From the NCBI GenBank assembly GCA_017418585.1, contig JAFONG010000229.1, positions 1 to 23,671 on the forward strand: 23,671 nt of DNA, read 5' to 3'. The position numbers and the translations under genes were made by a program. Below are positions 6,216 to 13,697 of the stretch, one piece after another (positions within the stretch are counted from its first letter, which is position 1; each line of letters opens with the position of its first letter). This DNA comes from Erysipelotrichaceae bacterium (GTDB lineage: Bacteria; Bacillota_I; Bacilli_A; Erysipelotrichales; Erysipelotrichaceae). Below the pieces are notes generated by a model. It made no database searches. It had not been told where the DNA came from and worked only from the letters and a program-made list of their open reading frames with translations.

Positions 6216-7205
6216 CTAAATCATATGCGTCCTTGGATCGGAAGCATCCGCCAATGCCTGACCGACAAGGTATAAAGAAACGGAAATAACAGCAGAAGCA
6301 ACAACAGGGATCCAGAACAGATAAGGTTCCGTAAGCATGTATGGAGAATACTGCTGAATCAGTTTACCTAATGATGCGAATTTTTCACTCAAACCGATGC
6401 CCATGTAGGACAATGCAACTTCATAGGAAATAAACATCGGAACATCTCTGGATACGCTGGTAATGATAACGGATACCAGATAAGGAAGGATGTTGTTGAT
6501 GATGATCTTCCATAACGGTGTTCCCAGACACTGTGAAGCCAGGTTGTATTCACGGTCACGGATGATCATGACCTGTACACGAATGAAGTATGCCGTACCG
6601 ATCCAGGAAGTAACGCAAAGAGCGAAGATCAGCTGCTTGAAGCCGCCGCCCATGGCATAAACCAGAATCATGGCGATCAGTGTTGTCGGAATGTTTGAGA
6701 GAACGTTATAGATCTCGATCATGATGGCATCCATTTTCTTGGAGAATCCCCAGAACATGCCGATAACGATTCCGATGAACTCCGAGAAGAAAGTAGCAGA
6801 TAACGCAACGATCAGAGAGTTCTTTGTTCCTGACCACAGCGAGTCGAACAGCGAGTTTCCTCTGTTATCGGTACCAAAGATGTAACCGTTGGTAAATGGT
6901 TTCAGGAAATGAAGCTTGCTGTTGTTGATGTTTGGCGCAACCATATGATCATAATGCGAAATGGATGGCTGAATAAACGCAAACAGTACCATCGTAACGG
7001 AAATGATCAGCATCAGAACGGCAATCTTGTTTGAGAAGAATCTTCTAAAGACGGATCCCCAGTAAGAATACTTCGGAGCGGCAATGTGCTCGGAAGCTGA
7101 ATCGTCGGCTCTCTGGAATTCAAACAGAGAAGCGTCGTTCATATCGATCTCCGGTTCAAGTTCGGAAGATAACTTAATCGGTTCGTTGATTTTCTTTTTT
7201 AACAT
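6216..7205 (-). CDS. oppC: Oligopeptide ABC transporter permease OppC
   Basis: An inner-membrane channel subunit of 329 residues. A 58-residue hydrophilic, acidic N-terminal extension precedes TM1 (about 60-79). A short extracytoplasmic segment carries the family sequence FGTDNRGNSLFDSLWSGTKNS (about 110-130), followed by five more hydrophobic segments. The EAA coupling loop is near 217-242 (REYNLASQCLGTPLWKIIINN), which docks on the ATPases. The start ATG at 7205 follows oppB by 6 bases, with GGAG from the end of oppB as SD. It pairs with the long OppB to form the pore. Confidence 0.93.
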   Translation of the reverse strand: MLKKKINEPIKLSSELEPEIDMNDASLFEFQRADDSASEHIAAPKYSYWGSVFRRFFSNKIAVLMLIISVTMVLFAFIQPSISHYDHMVAPNINNSKLHFLKPFTNGYIFGTDNRGNSLFDSLWSGTKNSLIVALSATFFSEFIGIVIGMFWGFSKKMDAIMIEIYNVLSNIPTTLIAMILVYAMGGGFKQLIFALCVTSWIGTAYFIRVQVMIIRDREYNLASQCLGTPLWKIIINNILPYLVSVIITSVSRDVPMFISYEVALSYMGIGLSEKFASLGKLIQQYSPYMLTEPYLFWIPVVASAVISVSLYLVGQALADASDPRTHMI

Positions 7206-7211
7206 GATCAG

Positions 7212-8681
7212 TTAATCTCCTTTCTTGGCGCTAAGCTGAATTCTAGGGTCGACAATAACCATCAGCAGGTCTCCAAGCAGTACCGAGAAGATGGATAGAG
7301 CTGAAAAAATAAAGACAAGGCAGATAACCATATTATTGTTCAGCTTATTGATGGAATCAGGCAGCATCTTGCCCATGCCCGGAATGGCGAAGGCAGATTC
7401 AGTAATGAATGCGCCGCCGATACACAGGATGATGGATCCAGGAATGCCGTTGACGATCGGAATGATCGCATTCTTCAGGATGTGTTTCGTGAAGATCTCT
7501 CTTTGCGAAAGACCTTTCGCTTTAGCAAATTTCACATAATCCGAATTCGACTGGTCCAGCATGTATCTTCTGATCCAGGTCATCAGACCCGGCATGGACA
7601 GCAGCGTTAGAATTATGGTCGGCGAAATATAGGAACGGATATCCTTAAAGCCCAACAGAGGGAACTTGTCAGGAACGCCGAAGTTGACGACAATGGAACG
7701 GACAAAGAAAATCAGGGCAAGCGAAGGCATGGCCGTAACCAGATTGATAAACACTACGCCAAGCTTGTCGCCGAACTTGTCCTTGTTTCTTGACATGTAA
7801 ATGCCGGCAGGAATACCTAAAGCATAGGCAAGCACCAGTGAAACAAGACCGAAGATGTAGGAGGTATTGATCATGGACGGAGATTCGTAATTCGAATAGC
7901 AGTTCGCATAATGATCATCGAATTTGTTTTCGTCTAAATGATCGATCGTAGATTTATATGTTGCGGTATGCAGATCGTATGCACTCTGAACGACAACACC
8001 CGTAGGGAATTCCGTATCGACGACGACCTGGCTGCCTTGTCCTTCGCTGATTACATCCAGAACATTGGCGCCGGCTTTTGTCGGATAGGATGTGCCGAAA
8101 TTCAGACCGATCCAGTTCTGATGAATGAACGGGAATTTGCCATCAAGATATACCAGATACTTGTGCTTGCATCCGGAACACTGTAAGGCAGGAACGCCAT
8201 TGAAATCCTTCTCGATGTAGATCTTTCTTTCCAGATCCGGATTGTTTTCGTCCTGAATCGCATTCGGTCCATCGATAACGATCAGTCTCTGCCAGAAGTG
8301 CCAGATCAGCTCAAAAATATTGTATTCATGATAAGCGAACGCATTTCCATTGCGCTGATATTCGATCGTATACCCTTTATTCTCATATGTACTGATGACT
8401 TTCAGATTTTCATCTGAACCGTTAACCATGCATGCTTCGTAGTTATCCGAATCATTAGTACACATATCATTCAGACGTAAATAATCCATATATCCCAGTT
8501 CTTCAAACTTGGAATACATGAAGCTCGTTCTAGTATCTCCTGTAAGCTTTCGATAGCTTGTATCGGACTCCAGAACCTTATTCCTTGGAATCATCGTAAA
8601 GACCATCGCAATTACAATTGAGACAACAAGAAATATTGAGATGCAGGATTTTAATATTCTCTTTAAAATATAGCCTCTCAT
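7212..8681 (-). CDS. oppB: Oligopeptide ABC transporter permease OppB, long form
   Basis: The other channel subunit. The start is taken as ATG 8681, nine bases after an AAAGGAG site, giving 489 residues; a TTG three codons upstream is less likely. TM1 is about 11-30. A very long extracytoplasmic region follows (about 34-272), then five membrane segments and the EAA loop (FAKAKGLSQREIFTKHILKN). Ordinary OppB/DppB proteins have about 305-340 residues, so roughly 150-180 residues are extra. The insert has cysteines at 74, 84, 168, 171 and 261, with C168-S-G-C171. The conserved pre-TM2 segment is still seen as LNFGTSYPTKAGANVLDVI (about 193-211). The family call is firm; the insert's role is unknown. 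Confidence 0.91.
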   Translation of the reverse strand: MRGYILKRILKSCISIFLVVSIVIAMVFTMIPRNKVLESDTSYRKLTGDTRTSFMYSKFEELGYMDYLRLNDMCTNDSDNYEACMVNGSDENLKVISTYENKGYTIEYQRNGNAFAYHEYNIFELIWHFWQRLIVIDGPNAIQDENNPDLERKIYIEKDFNGVPALQCSGCKHKYLVYLDGKFPFIHQNWIGLNFGTSYPTKAGANVLDVISEGQGSQVVVDTEFPTGVVVQSAYDLHTATYKSTIDHLDENKFDDHYANCYSNYESPSMINTSYIFGLVSLVLAYALGIPAGIYMSRNKDKFGDKLGVVFINLVTAMPSLALIFFVRSIVVNFGVPDKFPLLGFKDIRSYISPTIILTLLSMPGLMTWIRRYMLDQSNSDYVKFAKAKGLSQREIFTKHILKNAIIPIVNGIPGSIILCIGGAFITESAFAIPGMGKMLPDSINKLNNNMVICLVFIFSALSIFSVLLGDLLMVIVDPRIQLSAKKGD

Positions 8682-8708
8682 AACCCCCAACTCCTTTCAC
8701 AAAGACAG

Positions 8709-8742
8709 AAGTAGCGGACTAATGGGTATTAATCCGCTACTT
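8709..8742 (-). promoter_or_regulatory. Intercistronic stem-loop between oppA and oppB
   Basis: AAGTAGCGGA (8709-8718) pairs with TCCGCTACTT (8733-8742); after one mismatch, TAAT/ATTA extends the stem around a GGGT loop. On the minus strand no uninterrupted T run follows, so this is more likely an attenuating or mRNA-protecting structure than a full terminator. It would let oppA be made in excess over the membrane parts, as is common for binding proteins. Confidence 0.65.
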
Positions 8743-8770
8743 TCTTAATCAAATAATACCTTTCAGTATA

Positions 8771-10837
8771 TTATTCGCCAGCTTCCCAAGCGGCCTTTAA
8801 TGCATTGTACTGTTCAACAGATACGATGCCTTCCTGCAGCTGAGTACCTTTGTACTTGTACTGAGAAACGCCTGTACTGTAAATAGCAGTAAACGGAACA
8901 ACGTGAGTAACTCTTACAGCACGTGTCTGCATTGAAGTAGGAACATATAATGCATGGTATAACAGATAAGCATCTGCCTTAGCGAATTCTTTGTAACGTG
9001 CATCCAGATCGCTCTTGATAGCATCAGCAGCTCTCCAGATTCTTTCGTACTCATTGAATCCTACAGCTTCCTTGATGTCGTCATCAGAACCGAAATCATC
9101 CGGTGAGAAGACAGTATCAGTTAAGCCGCAAGAATGCATGTAGTAACCTACAACTGGTGAATAGATATCAACGAATGTACGTGGATCCTGGTAGTCAGGG
9201 CCCCATCCGGTGAATGTAGAAATATCGTAGTCAGCATCTGCCCAGTCGGTTGTGTAGTAAGCAACGTTCTGTACAGTATCGGAATCCTTCATAACGAGTT
9301 CGATGATGATCTGACCATCGGTATTTTCTTCAACAGACTGCTTCATTGACTGAGCCTGGTTAACCAGAGCTACAGAAGTTTCGATGACAAGCATGTCAAG
9401 GTGAACAGGGAATTCAATACCGTCTGCCTTAGCAGCTTCGATATAGGCAAGAGCCTTTTCCTTGCTCAGCCATGGCCACTGACCATCCTGCAGGCTGACT
9501 TTTTCACCGCCGTTGAGTTCAGCATATGCATCTTCAATCAGGTTTACATATGGAGTACCATCGCTTGTAGAAACAAGTGTCGGGAATGAGTTGATGTTTC
9601 TGACAGTGCCTTTAGCAACCAGTTCAGGAGATCTTACAGCCAGGTAAGATTCAACGTCGAACGCATGCTTAAGAGCAAGTCTGAAGTTTTCGTTGTTGAT
9701 AGCGGCATGAGTATTTGCAGCTAATGCCTCATCAGTAGCGTAGTTTGTCAGATCATGTTTCTGACGGTTGTAGTTGAAGACGATACCGAATGCGTATGCG
9801 TTAGGCATAGAAGCAGTGATATAGTTTTCATATTTTGAATACAGTTTGTCATATGCTTCAGCACCCATCGTAGTAGACAGACCTGCTGCAACATAAGTGT
9901 TCTGTTCGAAACCACGTAATACGGAGAATACATCTGAACCATCATCATAGATGATCTTGATTGTCTCTAATCCGACATTTTCAGCATCCCAGTATAATGG
10001 GTTCTTCTTTAAAACGGTCTGAGACTTGACATCGAATGAGTCAAGAACGTAAGCGCCGTTGTAAAGAATAGAATCAGCTGCAACTGTACCGAATGAACAT
10101 GCAGTAATATCAGGAGAACCTAACTTACAGCCATCACCCTTGGACTCCAGGAAGTCTCTGTTGATTGGGTAAAGGATCGTGTATTCACATACAGTCGGGA
10201 AGTAAGTAACAGTAGCGCCGATAGATTCGCCTGTATTCAGGTCGAACTGTTCAGCCATTGTGTATTCTACAGTGTAGTCATCAACAGCTCTGATACCGAC
10301 TTTTGCCCAAGCCTCATCAGACCAGTCGCCGTTGTTGTAGTAATCCTCGTAGCCAGCTACGTATGGAGCTACAACGGAAGCAGTACCGGACTGGAATTCA
10401 GCTGAGTGTCTTAAACCTGTAACGAAGTCTTCTGCCTTAACTTCAGCATAAACTTCACCGGTGTTGGTAGCCCAGTTAACGCCTTTTCTCAGATGGAATG
10501 TCCATACTGTAGCATCTTCATTGGATTCCCAAGACTCAGCGACAGAACCAACGTACTTGCCGAATCTGTCACATTCAACCAAACCATCAACGAAGTTTAC
10601 GTTGATTTCATGGTCTGTAGCTAACGCAGTAGTTACATAGTCCATGTTGGCGATTTCTGAACTGTCAGCAGTTACGAAAGTCTTTGTATCTGCCAGTTTC
10701 AGATCATCGATGGCAACAGTTGACTCATAAGTAGGTTCATCATCACCAGTAGGAGCTGGTTCTTCTTCCTTCTTAGTACAGCCGACTAATGACATGAGCA
10801 TCAGTAAACTAAGCAACAATACTAATAATTTTTTCAT
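8771..10837 (-). CDS. oppA: Oligopeptide-binding lipoprotein OppA
   Basis: The substrate receptor of the importer (SBP_bac_5 family). The start at 10837 is set by AAAGGAAG with a 6-base spacer; an in-frame upstream extension to 10873 would lie on the 5' leader. The 688-residue precursor has a Lys-Lys n-region, a leucine-rich h-region and lipobox LVGC with Cys20, followed by an acidic Glu/Asp/Pro linker, so it should be lipid-anchored outside the membrane. Family segments are visible: the early LVECDRFGKYVGSVAESWE, WTFHLRKGVNWATNTGE, FRLALKHAFD and STFTGWGPDYQDPRTF. It is longer than the roughly 540-residue enterobacterial OppA. Base use is visibly less GC-rich than in its neighbours, as expected of a highly expressed gene. 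Confidence 0.93.
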   Translation of the reverse strand: MKKLLVLLLSLLMLMSLVGCTKKEEEPAPTGDDEPTYESTVAIDDLKLADTKTFVTADSSEIANMDYVTTALATDHEINVNFVDGLVECDRFGKYVGSVAESWESNEDATVWTFHLRKGVNWATNTGEVYAEVKAEDFVTGLRHSAEFQSGTASVVAPYVAGYEDYYNNGDWSDEAWAKVGIRAVDDYTVEYTMAEQFDLNTGESIGATVTYFPTVCEYTILYPINRDFLESKGDGCKLGSPDITACSFGTVAADSILYNGAYVLDSFDVKSQTVLKKNPLYWDAENVGLETIKIIYDDGSDVFSVLRGFEQNTYVAAGLSTTMGAEAYDKLYSKYENYITASMPNAYAFGIVFNYNRQKHDLTNYATDEALAANTHAAINNENFRLALKHAFDVESYLAVRSPELVAKGTVRNINSFPTLVSTSDGTPYVNLIEDAYAELNGGEKVSLQDGQWPWLSKEKALAYIEAAKADGIEFPVHLDMLVIETSVALVNQAQSMKQSVEENTDGQIIIELVMKDSDTVQNVAYYTTDWADADYDISTFTGWGPDYQDPRTFVDIYSPVVGYYMHSCGLTDTVFSPDDFGSDDDIKEAVGFNEYERIWRAADAIKSDLDARYKEFAKADAYLLYHALYVPTSMQTRAVRVTHVVPFTAIYSTGVSQYKYKGTQLQEGIVSVEQYNALKAAWEAGE

Positions 10838-10879
10838 GAATTTCTTCCTTTCTTTGCAGTAAAAAAACCGCATACAGAT

Positions 10880-10908
10880 ATTTTACACGATTAACTGAGT
10901 TCATTCAA
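10880..10908 (-). promoter_or_regulatory. Sigma-A promoter of oppABCDF
   Basis: On the minus strand TTGAAT (10903-10908) and TAAAAT (10880-10885) are separated by exactly 17 bases. The start of transcription would be near 10873, giving a leader of about 36 bases that includes the oppA SD. The flanking sequence is strongly AT-rich. Confidence 0.7.
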
Positions 10909-10957
10909 TAAAATATTTTATATTCATTAAATATTTCAAAGGCATTTTTTCACTCGA

Positions 10958-10988
10958 TGAAAATGTTTTCAATCAGAAAGCGCTTTTC
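10958..10988 (-). promoter_or_regulatory. Two cre-like palindromes upstream of the opp promoter
   Basis: TGAAAATGTTTTCA (10958-10971) matches the CcpA cre consensus TGNAANCGNTNNCA except for one central base. GAAAGCGCTTTTC (10976-10988) contains a perfect AAAGCGCTTT and agrees with the core GAAARCGYTTTW. Both lie about 50-80 bp upstream of the -35 box and downstream of the tldE terminator. Carbon-catabolite control of peptide import is a plausible reading, from motif likeness only. Confidence 0.4.
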
Positions 10989-11001
10989 TAGATTTATGCA
11001 T

Positions 11002-11037
11002 AAAAAAACCGGCGGTTCTATTGACAACGCCGGTTTT
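11002..11037 (-). terminator. Intrinsic terminator of the rex-asnS-ydiF-tldD-tldE operon
   Basis: On the minus strand AAAACCGGCG (11037-11028) pairs perfectly with CGCCGGTTTT (11014-11005) across a 13-base loop and runs into seven T residues. It begins 12 bases after the tldE stop and separates this operon from opp. Confidence 0.9.
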
Positions 11038-11049
11038 ATCTGTACCTGA

Positions 11050-12318
11050 TCAGCTGATCTTAATGTTCTTGAATATGAAGTATTTAGGACCTTTGTAGTT
11101 TCTCAGAGTTGATTCTTCTTTAGAGAACTGCACATCCTTCATGTTTTCGTAGATGTTTCCGGCAATGGAGAATCCTGTCAGAGGGATATACTTCTTTCCA
11201 TCGAAATATCTTGCCAGTCTGACTTCACCGCCCCAGTAACCGCTGTCTTCTTCCATCTGCGGTGAGGAGAAGGTTTCGATAATCAGATGCTTTTCTTTCT
11301 TGTATGGAATGCCTTCCGCCTTCACTTCGCATACCGGAAGACTGCCCGAGATATTCTCTTCCTGCAGATAGGATCCGAAACGCTGATCACCGTAATATGC
11401 GTTAGCCTTTCCCTTGGAAACGATCTTTCTTGATTTCAGTACGATGCCGTTCTGGTCATACTTGCGGGAAGCCGTGCATCCCGGAATGACCGGCTTCATG
11501 GTTAGATCAAAAGGATTTCCTGAAATCTCATCTTTCTTGCGGTAATGGTTCTGATGCATAAAGACATTGCGGTAAGTCAGATCACGGCTCAGTGTTCCTA
11601 CTATAACCTGCAGCATATCGTTCTTGACCAGAACTTTCAGATCCTTTGGTAGATCGACTTCTTTTAACGTTCTGGCATTGGACCTGTCTTTCGCCAGCTT
11701 CAGGATCTCGTCGATCTCTTCTGTAATCTGTCTGTAGTCAGGCTTGCTGGATTCGTAGAACTTATAGAGTTCGAATTCTTCTTTCTTGTTGGACCAGGTC
11801 GGGATGCATTCTACCTCGATCTTGAAGGAATCGCTGCTATGGCTGATACCCTTGGAACTGATGAACTCGTCGGTGAATTCCGAGACGAAGATCTCTGTAG
11901 AATTGATCCATCCGCTCTTGTAGACATTGGCCTTGAATACGGCTTTCGCAACCTTTCCGGCAATGTCGTTCAGATCTCTTTTAACGCCCTTCTCGGCTCT
12001 GATATTAACGGTTTTTTCCGGCAGAGGATAATAGGCGTTCCTTGCCTGCTTTGCCTTTGTAACGGCCTTATTCAGCTTAGATGCCAGCGATTTCACGTCG
12101 TCGGCAGCCGTAACCGTAACGGAAGAAGAGCCTACTGTCTTCTTGTCGGCAACATAGACCTCGATCTTGGCCATAGTTGTCTTGACCGCTCTGTTGATTT
12201 CAAGATGGTCCAGCACGTAGAACAGTTCTCTGCTGTTCTTGCTCTGTATGGTCAGTTCATAATCCGTGATCTTCTTGTTTGCCTTGATGCACGAAATGAT
12301 TTCATTCTTCTTCATCAT
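11050..12318 (-). CDS. tldE: TldE/PmbA-type subunit of the TldD/TldE peptidase, divergent
   Basis: The 422-residue partner of TldD. It follows tldD with an ATGA overlap (12315-12318), the usual tldD-tldE arrangement. It has no HExxxH zinc motif, as expected for the TldE subunit. The family is recognised from overall layout, operon position and the C-terminal half: TMKPVIPGCTASRKYDQNG and IVSKGKANAYYGDQRFGSYL correspond to the R..D.EG...I..G.L..YL.D segments of PmbA proteins, and the FSIAGNIYENM stretch near the end matches their GNI.E motif. The N-terminal half is rich in lysine and serine and poorly conserved. In known systems the TldD/TldE heterodimer degrades or trims unfolded or modified peptides. 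A terminator follows. Confidence 0.82.
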   Translation of the reverse strand: MMKKNEIISCIKANKKITDYELTIQSKNSRELFYVLDHLEINRAVKTTMAKIEVYVADKKTVGSSSVTVTAADDVKSLASKLNKAVTKAKQARNAYYPLPEKTVNIRAEKGVKRDLNDIAGKVAKAVFKANVYKSGWINSTEIFVSEFTDEFISSKGISHSSDSFKIEVECIPTWSNKKEEFELYKFYESSKPDYRQITEEIDEILKLAKDRSNARTLKEVDLPKDLKVLVKNDMLQVIVGTLSRDLTYRNVFMHQNHYRKKDEISGNPFDLTMKPVIPGCTASRKYDQNGIVLKSRKIVSKGKANAYYGDQRFGSYLQEENISGSLPVCEVKAEGIPYKKEKHLIIETFSSPQMEEDSGYWGGEVRLARYFDGKKYIPLTGFSIAGNIYENMKDVQFSKEESTLRNYKGPKYFIFKNIKIS

Positions 12319-13697
12319 CCTAATTTCGCCTCCGCTTTCAGATAAGGTCCGCCGTCAGAAACATAGACCCATTCCTTATGTCCCTTGCCGCACATGCCTG
12401 ATCCATGTACCGTGACCTGATCAGACACCATCGAAATTGAACTCAACAGATCAATGACATAACCGGAAATGACGACCGGCGCAATCATCTCGCCGGTAAA
12501 TCTGCCGTCCTTGATTTCCAGTCCGTAAGAAGCCGTGCACTGGATCTGCCAGTTCTTCGGATCTTCCATGCCGTTGTTGGTCTGACACAGCAGATATCCG
12601 TGCTTTACCGACTTGATCATGTCCTCGTACTTGTCCTTGCCCGGACCGAACCAGGTATTGGTCATGCGGGTATAGACTTTACGGGAGAAGTCCTGTCTTC
12701 TGCCGTTGCCCGTAGGTTCTGTTCCCAGTTCCATGGCGCTCAGAGAATCGGATATGCCTCTTTGCAGAATGCCGTCCTTGATGATCTGCGTATTGTGCGC
12801 CTCTATGCCGTCATCGTCGAAGAAATAAGAAGCGGCAGACAGACAGCTTGATGCGCCGTCATACATGTTGACCAGATCGGAAGCGACGTACTTGCCGACA
12901 TAATCGACGGCCTTGGCCCTGTTCTTGACAAACATGTCCATCTCAACGCCATGGCCGAAAGCCTCGTGAGCGATCAGGCCGCTGATCGACGGATCGGTAA
13001 TAATCGTATACTTGCCCGGCTTTACCGGCTTTGCCTTTAACAGACGTAAGGCGATATCCAGTACTTCAGGCGCATGTTTCTTGAATTTCTGAAGAGCCAG
13101 AGCGCTGTCTGCTTCACCTTCCGCTTCATAATTGCTCTTGATCACATCCCCTTCTCTGACCACATCCATCTGCATTACGTTGATCCAGTCGTATTTCTGG
13201 GTCAGCCGTTTCTTGGCGGAAACAAAGATCTTGGATGTTTCGCGCTTCATGTATCTGGCGGCGAAATTGATGAGCCTTTCGTCTTTCTTATGCATGGCAT
13301 CCTTGACTTCCGTCAATTCTCTGGTGATCTCCCCGTCCGATAACCTGGCTGGATCTTCTCTCAGATAGTCTTCCCGATGCGGCTGTTCTTCCAGCATTTT
13401 TACCTTGAAGTCCTTGCTGAAAACCTGATCCAGTTTCACGGATCTGATGACTTCGCTGCTCTTAAGATCTCTGATATCGTTGCAGGAAAACTCCGAATAG
13501 CGTCCGTCCTTATAGACCTTGATCACAAATCCGCATTCGCTGTCGATATCGTCGATCGAATTGACATGTGTCGATACAAGAATCACCTTGTTTCTGACGC
13601 AGGTTCCAAGTACAGAAACATAGTCGTAGTGCTTCTGCAGCTGTTCTACCAGTCTTTCGGCGTCCTTGATCCTTGACTTTAAGTATTGATCTAACAT
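12315..13697 (-). CDS. tldD: Zinc metallopeptidase TldD
   Basis: The catalytic subunit, 460 residues. The zinc-site motif HEAFGHGVEMD is at about 244-254 (HExxxH: His244, Glu245, His249), and the late SGMCGKGHKEWVYVSDGGPYL segment holds the conserved Cys near the C-terminus that serves as another zinc ligand in the family. The preceding TIITDPSISGLIAHEAFGHG and later GNGRRQDFSR are typical of TldD. It threads peptides into a chamber formed with TldE. The start ATG at 13697 directly abuts the TAA of the ABC-F gene, with an excellent AGGAGG inside that gene's end. Its neighbours suggest constitutive housekeeping; no precursor peptide of a modified-peptide (RiPP) system was seen nearby. Confidence 0.93.
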   Translation of the reverse strand: MLDQYLKSRIKDAERLVEQLQKHYDYVSVLGTCVRNKVILVSTHVNSIDDIDSECGFVIKVYKDGRYSEFSCNDIRDLKSSEVIRSVKLDQVFSKDFKVKMLEEQPHREDYLREDPARLSDGEITRELTEVKDAMHKKDERLINFAARYMKRETSKIFVSAKKRLTQKYDWINVMQMDVVREGDVIKSNYEAEGEADSALALQKFKKHAPEVLDIALRLLKAKPVKPGKYTIITDPSISGLIAHEAFGHGVEMDMFVKNRAKAVDYVGKYVASDLVNMYDGASSCLSAASYFFDDDGIEAHNTQIIKDGILQRGISDSLSAMELGTEPTGNGRRQDFSRKVYTRMTNTWFGPGKDKYEDMIKSVKHGYLLCQTNNGMEDPKNWQIQCTASYGLEIKDGRFTGEMIAPVVISGYVIDLLSSISMVSDQVTVHGSGMCGKGHKEWVYVSDGGPYLKAEAKLG

